10,811 bases of DNA from an uncultured Bacilli bacterium. GTDB lineage: Bacteria; Bacillota_I; Bacilli_A; RF39; UBA660. The notes below the pieces were generated by a model. The model saw only the letters and a list, made by a program, of their open reading frames with translations. It was not told the DNA's origin and did not search any database. The translations under genes and the position numbers were made by a program. Shown one piece after another: positions 5,392 to 10,811 of the stretch (the stretch's first letter is position 1; every line of letters begins with the position of its first letter). The stretch spans positions 1 through 10,811 of the forward strand of contig CANPZJ010000025.1 in NCBI GenBank assembly GCA_947588795.1. The letters run 5' to 3'.

Positions 5392-6717
5392 ATGAAAGAA
5401 GTGCAAAATTATTTAAATAATTTATTAAATGATAATGATACAATCGTAATTGCTACATCTGGTGGCCCTGATTCAATGTGTTTATTACACATTCTTTTAT
5501 CAATGCAAAAGATAAAAAATTTAAAACTTATTTGTGCTCATATCAATCATAATACAAGATGTGAAAATAAAGATGAAGCAGTAATGGTTAAAACATATTG
5601 CGATGATAATAATATACCTTTTGTCTATGATGAAATAAAAAAATATAAAAATAATAAATTTACTGAAAGTGAAGGAAGAGAAAAACGCTATAAAATCTTA
5701 GATGATATAGTAAAAAAATATCACGCTAATTATTTAATGACTGCTCATCATGGTAATGATTTAGAAGAAACTATTTTAATGCGGATAGTAAGGGGTAGTA
5801 ATTTAAAAGGTTATATAGGTATTCCTAAAATTAGTCATAATGATGATTATGATATTGTAAGGCCCCTTTTATATGTAAATAAAAAAGAAATATTAGAATA
5901 TATAAATAAATATAATATTCCTTATGTAATAGATAAATCAAATGAAGATGACAAGCACACTAGAAATAGATATCGAAAACATATGTTACCATTCTTAGAA
6001 AAAGAAGAAAAATTAGTTCATCAAAAATTTTTAAAATATAGTGAAGAGTTAGAAAGCTATCATAATTATGTAAATAGAGAAATAAAAAAGATAATAGATA
6101 ATATATATAAAGATAATAAAATTAATATTAAAAATTTATTAAAAGAAGATGAATTTCTCCAAAGAAAAATTATTGAATATGTTATTGAAGAAATACAAAG
6201 AAAAGAAATATTTAATATTAATGATAAAGAATTAAATAGTATTTTAGAGTTACTTAAAAGTGATAAAAATAAACAGATTAATTTAGCGGATAATTTTATT
6301 GCGAGACGTAGTTATAATTATTTAATTATTGAAAAGAATAATGATGTTGATAATTATAAATATATATTTAATAAAAAAATAAATATTTTAGATAAATATA
6401 TTATTAAAGAAGTAAGGCAATCTAATGATACAAGTAACTATACAACAAGAATTAATAGTAAAGAAGTTAAATTACCACTTATTGTGAGAAATATATTACC
6501 TGGTGATAAAATGCAAATTAAGAATCTAAAAGGTAGTAAAAAAATAAAAGATATTTTTATTGATATTAAACTAGACAAAGTCAAAAGAAAGAGTTATCCT
6601 ATTGTAACGGATAGCGAAAATAATGTCATTTGGTTACCTGGAATAAAAAAATCAATATTTGATAAGGAAATTTCTGAAAAATATGATATAATACTTAAGT
6701 ACATGGAGGAAGAATAA
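5392..6717 (+). CDS. tilS: tRNA(Ile)-lysidine synthetase TilS
   Basis: TilS uses ATP to attach lysine to C34 of the tRNA-Ile with anticodon CAU, so that it reads AUA as isoleucine. This matters in so A+T-rich a genome, where ATA codons are frequent. The product is 441 residues from the ATG at 5392. The N-terminal PP-loop SGGPDS is at residues 23-28, followed by CAHINHNTR (48-56), TAHHGNDLEETILMRIVRGS (117-136) and RNRYRKHMLPFL (191-202), all typical of TilS. The C-terminal substrate-binding domain is present, with RNILPGDKM (366-374), KKIKDIFID (383-391) and the final VIWLPGIKKS (412-421). There is no Shine-Dalgarno sequence and the leader appears to be under ten bases. The stop TAA shares its last A with the ftsH ATG. 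Confidence 0.95.
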   Translation: MKEVQNYLNNLLNDNDTIVIATSGGPDSMCLLHILLSMQKIKNLKLICAHINHNTRCENKDEAVMVKTYCDDNNIPFVYDEIKKYKNNKFTESEGREKRYKILDDIVKKYHANYLMTAHHGNDLEETILMRIVRGSNLKGYIGIPKISHNDDYDIVRPLLYVNKKEILEYINKYNIPYVIDKSNEDDKHTRNRYRKHMLPFLEKEEKLVHQKFLKYSEELESYHNYVNREIKKIIDNIYKDNKINIKNLLKEDEFLQRKIIEYVIEEIQRKEIFNINDKELNSILELLKSDKNKQINLADNFIARRSYNYLIIEKNNDVDNYKYIFNKKINILDKYIIKEVRQSNDTSNYTTRINSKEVKLPLIVRNILPGDKMQIKNLKGSKKIKDIFIDIKLDKVKRKSYPIVTDSENNVIWLPGIKKSIFDKEISEKYDIILKYMEEE

Positions 6718-8702
6718 TGAATAATCAAAATAATAGTAATAGATTAAAAAATACTTTACCATATTTAATATTAATTGGGGTAGTAATAGTGGTTCTATTT
6801 ATATTAGATATGCAAGGTAATAAAGTAAATGAATTATCAACTGGTGAACTTTTAAAAAGTTTAAAAGATAATAATGTAACAGAGATAATGATTACTCCTA
6901 ATAGTAATGAATCTGTTTATTATGTTGAAGGTAAATTAAAGGATTATGGAGAAAATGAAAGCTTTAAAACTAAATTAGTTGAATCAGAAGTACCTTTAAT
7001 TACTGAGTATGTTACGGAAAATGATATAGCAGAATATGACACTAAGAGTGATCCTGGTAGTAGTGCATTTCTATATATTATTGTAAATGTTCTACCATTT
7101 GTGTTAGTTCTTGTCTTTGGCTATGTTTTAATGAAGAAACTTGCGATGACTAATAAAAATTCGGTTGATTTTGGTCGTAGTAGAGCAAGGCTTTCTAATG
7201 ATCAAGATAAAAAGAACTTTAAAGATGTTGCTGGTCTAACAGAAGAAAAACAAGAAGTAGAAGAATTAATTGATTTCTTAAAAAATCCTAAAAAATTTCA
7301 AAAACTTGGAGCTAGAATTCCTAAAGGTGTTTTATTAGTTGGACCTCCAGGAACAGGTAAAACTCTACTTGCTAAAGCCGTTGCAGGAGAAGCCAATGTA
7401 CCATTCTTCTATATTAGTGGATCTGATTTTGTAGAATTATTTGTCGGTGTTGGTGCATCTCGTGTTCGTGATATGTTTAAGGAAGCTAAAAGAAGTGCTC
7501 CTTGTCTAATCTTTATCGATGAAATTGATGCGGTAGGTAGACAAAGAGGTACTGGTCTTGGTGGTGGCCATGATGAAAGAGAACAAACATTAAATCAATT
7601 ACTTACCGAAATGGATGGCTTTGGTGAAAATGAAGGTATCATTATAATTGCAGCTACTAACCGTCCAGATGTATTGGATCCTGCTCTACTTCGTCCAGGT
7701 AGATTTGATCGTCAAGTAACAATTAATTTACCAGACTCTAAATCAAGAGAAGCCATCCTTAAAGTACATGCTAAAAATAAAATACTAGATAGTACTGTTA
7801 ATTTAGAAAATTTAAGTTTAAGAACACCAGGATTTAGTGGTGCTGACCTTGAAAACTTACTTAATGAAGCAGCTTTACTTGCTGTTCGTCGTAATAAACC
7901 TGCGATTGGTATGGCCGAAATTGATGAAGCAACTGACCGAGTATTAATGGGTCCTGCTAAAACTTCACGTAAGATAACCGAAAAAGAAAAGAAATTAGTA
8001 TCATTACACGAAGCCGGTCATGCTGTTATTGGCTTAAAATTAGAAGATGCGCAAGAAGTTCATAAGATAACTATCATACCTCGTGGTATGGCTGGTGGTT
8101 ATACAATGATGCTTCCAAAGGAAGAAAAAACAGTTGTAGCAACTAAAAAAGAATTACTTGCCCAAATAACTGGTCTACTTGGTGGTAGAGTTTCGGAAGA
8201 AATATTCTTAAATGAAATTTCAACTGGTGCATCAGATGACTTTAAGAAAGCAACTAATATTGCTCGTAGTATGGTTACTGAATATGGTATGAGTGATTTA
8301 GGACCAATGCAATATGAAGAACAACAAGGTAGTGTCTTCTTAGGAAGAGATTATGGCAAAACAAAAAACTTTAGTGATCAAGTTGCTTTAGAAATAGATA
8401 GAGAAACAAGAAAAATAATTGAAGAATGTTATAAAAAAGCTAAAGAAATAATTTCAGATAATAAAGCCTTAATTAGTTTACTTAGTGATGCTTTAATGAA
8501 ATATGAAACAATTACGAAAGAACAAATTGAATACATTGTTAAAAATGGTAGTATAGATTTTGAAGTAAATGAAGAAAATACTAAAGTAGAAGGACCTTCT
8601 TTAGAAGATTTAAAAGAACAAGCAAAAGAATTAAAAATTAAAGGTTATACTAAAATGACTAAAGAAGAATTAGAAAATGCTATAAATGAAAGGAATGAAT
8701 AA
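6717..8702 (+). CDS. ftsH: ATP-dependent zinc metalloprotease FtsH
   Basis: FtsH is a hexameric membrane AAA+ protease that degrades misassembled membrane proteins and selected regulators. The 661-residue product has membrane spans at about 14-30 and 118-140 with an extracytoplasmic domain between. Walker A GPPGTGKT is at 209-216, the pore loop FVGVGASRVR at 242-251, Walker B LIFIDE at 264-269 and the second region of homology, ending RPGRFDR, at 312-332. The zinc site is HEAGH (431-435) with D508 as probable third ligand (TGASDDF). An odd feature is the C-terminus: after an acidic linker, residues 628-661 (SLEDLKEQAKELKIKGYTKM, then TKEELENAI) look like a Rho_N/SAP-type helix-extended-loop-helix motif. 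GGAGGA (6705-6710) lies six bases before the ATG. It overlaps tilS by one base; hpt is not between them. Confidence 0.98.
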   Translation: MNNQNNSNRLKNTLPYLILIGVVIVVLFILDMQGNKVNELSTGELLKSLKDNNVTEIMITPNSNESVYYVEGKLKDYGENESFKTKLVESEVPLITEYVTENDIAEYDTKSDPGSSAFLYIIVNVLPFVLVLVFGYVLMKKLAMTNKNSVDFGRSRARLSNDQDKKNFKDVAGLTEEKQEVEELIDFLKNPKKFQKLGARIPKGVLLVGPPGTGKTLLAKAVAGEANVPFFYISGSDFVELFVGVGASRVRDMFKEAKRSAPCLIFIDEIDAVGRQRGTGLGGGHDEREQTLNQLLTEMDGFGENEGIIIIAATNRPDVLDPALLRPGRFDRQVTINLPDSKSREAILKVHAKNKILDSTVNLENLSLRTPGFSGADLENLLNEAALLAVRRNKPAIGMAEIDEATDRVLMGPAKTSRKITEKEKKLVSLHEAGHAVIGLKLEDAQEVHKITIIPRGMAGGYTMMLPKEEKTVVATKKELLAQITGLLGGRVSEEIFLNEISTGASDDFKKATNIARSMVTEYGMSDLGPMQYEEQQGSVFLGRDYGKTKNFSDQVALEIDRETRKIIEECYKKAKEIISDNKALISLLSDALMKYETITKEQIEYIVKNGSIDFEVNEENTKVEGPSLEDLKEQAKELKIKGYTKMTKEELENAINERNE

Positions 8703-8704
8703 TA

Positions 8705-8923
8705 ATGTTAGAAACAATTTTATTAGTAGTTTCAGTACTACTTATTGCTATTGTTTTATTACAAGGTAATAAGGCAACTGATTCAGCCGGTATTATAACT
8801 GGTGGTAATCAAGAATTATTCCAAAATATGAAAGAAAGAGGAGCTGAATTATTTATAAGTCGTCTAACTTTCATTCTTGGTGTATTATTCTTTGTAATAT
8901 CATTTATTCTATTCTTAATGTAA
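8705..8923 (+). CDS. secG: Preprotein translocase subunit SecG
   Basis: A 72-residue small membrane protein that joins SecYE and aids SecA-driven export. Family features: a first span at about 3-20 ending in VLLQG, a polar cytoplasmic loop (NKATDSAGIITGGNQELF), a basic segment (MKERGAELFISRLT) and a second span at about 53-71. Length is normal for SecG. It starts two bases after the ftsH stop with AAGGA (8690-8694) ten bases upstream, so it is the last gene of the tilS-ftsH-secG operon and is followed by a strong terminator. The glycine-rich loop of many SecG proteins is shorter here, but the two-span topology, position and proximity to rnr support the call. Confidence 0.92.
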   Translation: MLETILLVVSVLLIAIVLLQGNKATDSAGIITGGNQELFQNMKERGAELFISRLTFILGVLFFVISFILFLM

Positions 8924-8931
8924 TATTTTTG

Positions 8932-8958
8932 AGAAAGTAGCAATACTTTCTTTTTTTT
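8932..8958 (+). terminator. Terminator after secG
   Basis: A perfect 8-bp stem (AGAAAGTA at 8932-8939, TACTTTCT at 8944-8951) is capped by a GCAA tetraloop of the stable GNRA class, followed by seven further T residues. It separates secG from the pilin-rnr unit. Confidence 0.9.
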
Positions 8959-8970
8959 ATTGAATGTGCG

Positions 8971-8979
8971 TGCTATAAT
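8971..8979 (+). promoter_or_regulatory. Extended -10 promoter for the pilin-rnr operon
   Basis: TGCTATAAT is a perfect extended -10 element with no -35 box at the right distance; T-tract bases of the secG terminator lie there. Transcription should start near 8985-8987, that is 2-4 bases before the ATG at 8989, so the mRNA is predicted to be leaderless or nearly so. Identical to the element at 297-305. Confidence 0.7.
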
Positions 8980-8988
8980 TAAAATGTG

Positions 8989-9366
8989 ATGAATATGAAT
9001 AATAAAGGATTTACATTAATTGAATTATTGGTAGTTATAGCCATAGTTGGAGCACTAGGTACAGTTATAACTATTAGTTTAAATAAAACTTTAAAGGATA
9101 CTAATAATAGTGCTTGCACAAAATTTGTCCAAGAAGTTGAAGAAGCCGGATGTACTTATGCTAGTAAAAAATTTAAAGAGGTACCATGTACTAGAGAAAA
9201 ATGTGAATTATCACTTAGCACTTTAATAAAAGAAGGACTAATTGAAGATGGCATAGATGATTGTACTGGTAAAGATATAGATAAAACAAAAATTGTAAGT
9301 GTTACTTGGAATGACGCTGGAGAAAAAAATTGCCATTATAATGGGGTAAGAGAATATGCAAAATGA
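8989..9366 (+). CDS. Type IV pilin-like (prepilin) protein, cysteine-rich
   Basis: A 125-residue protein with a class III (prepilin) signal: MNMNNKG followed by FTLIELLVVIAIVGALGTVI. Prepilin peptidase would cut after G7, leaving N-terminal Phe that is usually methylated; the glutamate at mature position 5 needed for assembly is present (E12). The hydrophobic helix spans about 8-29. The globular part has six cysteines (43, 55, 67, 72, 92, 115), enough for three disulphides, which is unusual for so small a pilin. It may be a minor pilin or pseudopilin of a competence or adhesion system (ComGC-like N-terminus), but no assembly genes are in view. Starts at 8986 (GTG), 8989 or 8995 (ATG) are possible; none has a Shine-Dalgarno sequence. 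Its 3' end overlaps rnr by 11 bases. Confidence 0.85.
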   Translation: MNMNNKGFTLIELLVVIAIVGALGTVITISLNKTLKDTNNSACTKFVQEVEEAGCTYASKKFKEVPCTREKCELSLSTLIKEGLIEDGIDDCTGKDIDKTKIVSVTWNDAGEKNCHYNGVREYAK

Positions 9367-10811
9367 GATACTAGAATATTTAAAAAGTAGTGATAAAGCT
9401 AAATCATTAATAGAAATTAATGATTTTTTAGGCTTAACTACAGCCGAAGAATTACAAAATTTACAAAACGAATTAGAAAAGATGGTTGTAAGTGGCATAG
9501 TTCATGAAACGAAAAAGCAAAAATATATCTTAATGGAAAATTGTAAATCACTTCATACTGGCAAAATAGATATGGCTAAAGGTGGTTATGCTTTCTTAAT
9601 TCAAGATAATGGTGAAGAAGATATTTTTATTAATAAAGATAATTTAAATGGGGCAATTGAAGGGGATATAGTTTTAGTTGATTTATTTACCAGAAATGGT
9701 AAAAGTGAAGGTAAAGTTTTAAAGATACTTAATAGAAAACATAATACTGTGATTGGGGAAATCTTATTTGTTAATAATATTCCAACATTAATTCTTGATG
9801 ATAAAAGATTAGATATAATTGTTAATCTTAAAAATAATTTTGCTAATTTAGTTGATGGCCATAAAGTTTTAGTGGAACTCACTAACCAAATAAATGATAA
9901 AGTATTTGAAGGAACTATTATTAAAATTATTGGTCATAAAAATGATCCTGATATTGATATACTTACTATTGCCTATAAATATGGTATTGCTCTAGAATTT
10001 AGTAAAGAAGTAGAAGAAGAGTTAAAAAGTATCCCTGATAAAGTAAGAGATAAAGACAAAGTAGGAAGAACTGATTTAACTAAAGAGTTAATATTTACGA
10101 TAGATGGTGATGATACTAAAGATATAGATGATGCAATTAGTATTAAAAAGTTAGATGATTATTATGAACTTGGAGTCCATATTGCTGATGTTTCTTATTA
10201 TGTAAGACCTAATACTCATTTATATGATGAAGCAATGGCAAGAGGAACATCTAGTTATCTAGCTGATCGAGTTTTACCAATGTTACCTCACGAACTATCT
10301 AATGGTATATGTTCTTTGAATCCAGAAGTTGAAAGACTAGCCATTAGTTGTGTTATGAAAATTGATAACAATGGTGAAGTTAAAGATTATGATATTTTCC
10401 CATCAGTTATTAAAAGTGCTAAACAAATGACTTATAAATGTGTTAATAAAATATTAGAAGAAAATACGATACCTGATGGGTATGAAAAATATAGTGATAC
10501 TCTTTTATTAATGCAAGAACTAGCTCATATTTTAAGAAAAAGGAAAATAAAAAAAGGTTATATTGAATTTGATATACCAGAGCCGAAAATAGTGCAAGAT
10601 GAAAATGGTAAGTGTATCGATATTATTAAAAGAGAACAACATGAAGGAGAAAAGTTAATTGAGGACTTTATGATAGCAGCCAATGAAACTATTGCTACTC
10701 ATTTTTATAATATGGATTTACCTTTTATTTATCGGATTCATGGTACCCCAAAAAAAGAAAAAATAGATGAATTTGTGAGTCTTTTAAAAATATTAAATAT
10801 CCATGTAAGTA
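9356..10811 (+). CDS. rnr: Ribonuclease R, 3' end cut by the window edge
   Basis: A processive 3'-5' exoribonuclease that digests structured RNA, including rRNA fragments and trans-translation substrates. 485 complete codons are visible without a stop. Order: N-terminal winged-helix region (about 1-58), first cold-shock/OB domain (about 66-112, LHTGKIDMAKGGYAFLIQD and onward), a second OB region near 130-180, then the catalytic RNB domain from about residue 245. The metal-binding signature IDGDDTKDIDDA places the catalytic aspartates at D250, D256, D258 and D259. VHIADVSYYVRP, RGTSSYLADRVLPMLP and LIEDFMIAANE are typical RNB segments. The S1 domain would lie beyond the window. The ATG at 9356 has GGGG (9343-9346) nine bases upstream and overlaps the pilin gene by 11 bases, implying coupled translation. 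secG-rnr proximity is common in Firmicutes. Confidence 0.96.
   Translation, partial: MQNEILEYLKSSDKAKSLIEINDFLGLTTAEELQNLQNELEKMVVSGIVHETKKQKYILMENCKSLHTGKIDMAKGGYAFLIQDNGEEDIFINKDNLNGAIEGDIVLVDLFTRNGKSEGKVLKILNRKHNTVIGEILFVNNIPTLILDDKRLDIIVNLKNNFANLVDGHKVLVELTNQINDKVFEGTIIKIIGHKNDPDIDILTIAYKYGIALEFSKEVEEELKSIPDKVRDKDKVGRTDLTKELIFTIDGDDTKDIDDAISIKKLDDYYELGVHIADVSYYVRPNTHLYDEAMARGTSSYLADRVLPMLPHELSNGICSLNPEVERLAISCVMKIDNNGEVKDYDIFPSVIKSAKQMTYKCVNKILEENTIPDGYEKYSDTLLLMQELAHILRKRKIKKGYIEFDIPEPKIVQDENGKCIDIIKREQHEGEKLIEDFMIAANETIATHFYNMDLPFIYRIHGTPKKEKIDEFVSLLKILNIHVS

Noticed and set aside
9238..9498. Minus-strand open frame of 86 codons across the pilin-rnr junction
   Set aside because: Opposite two well-supported overlapping genes; low-complexity hydrophobic translation.
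9601..9882. Minus-strand open frame of 93 codons inside rnr
   Set aside because: Antisense to the OB-domain part of RNase R; no independent support.
1..10811. Use of TGA as tryptophan (Mycoplasma code), suggested by the high A+T content
   Set aside because: TGA ends prfB, the antitoxin and the pilin genes at sensible places, tryptophan is TGG throughout, and an RF2 gene with its recoding TGA is present.

Overview
The window is a very A+T-rich stretch of a low-GC Gram-positive-type genome, with all genes on the + strand. Strong GGAGG-type ribosome sites, the tilS-ftsH neighbourhood, SecG, RNase R and an RF2 gene with a programmed frameshift point to Bacillota or relatives, for example one of the reduced, uncultured gut Bacilli or Mollicutes-like lineages. 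The taxon is inference. TGA is a true stop: it ends prfB, the antitoxin gene and the pilin gene, tryptophan is TGG, and RF2 is present. The genome therefore does not use the Mycoplasma code.

Layout. 1-270: small tail-anchored protein, possibly cut by the window edge. 324-1910: 528-residue membrane protein with a large outside domain, TTG start, extended -10 promoter. 1912-2968: prfB (RF2), read through an in-frame TGA by +1 frameshifting, closed by a hairpin terminator. 2992-5326: an accessory block between housekeeping genes. It holds a DinJ/YafQ-type toxin-antitoxin pair behind three phased perfect palindromes, then two tandem paralogous genes of unknown function (3773-4495 and 4570-5313), each with its own terminator. 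5392-6717: tilS. 6717-8702: ftsH. 8705-8923: secG, then a terminator. 8989-9366: a type IV pilin-like protein on an apparently leaderless mRNA. 9356 to the end: rnr (RNase R), cut by the window edge.

How the genes relate. The conserved part serves translation and protein/RNA quality control: RF2 termination, tRNA-Ile lysidine formation (TilS), membrane proteolysis (FtsH), secretion (SecG) and RNA decay (RNase R). The hpt gene usual between tilS and ftsH in Firmicutes is absent; tilS and ftsH overlap by one base.

Most worth a second look: the duplicated unknown gene pair with patchy nucleotide identity; a Rho_N/SAP-like tail on FtsH; the operator array of the toxin-antitoxin pair; the cysteine-rich pilin overlapping rnr; and two genes that seem to start almost at the 5' end of their mRNA. 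I see no tRNA, rRNA, CRISPR array, transposase or integrase. No gene-free stretch exceeds 300 bases.
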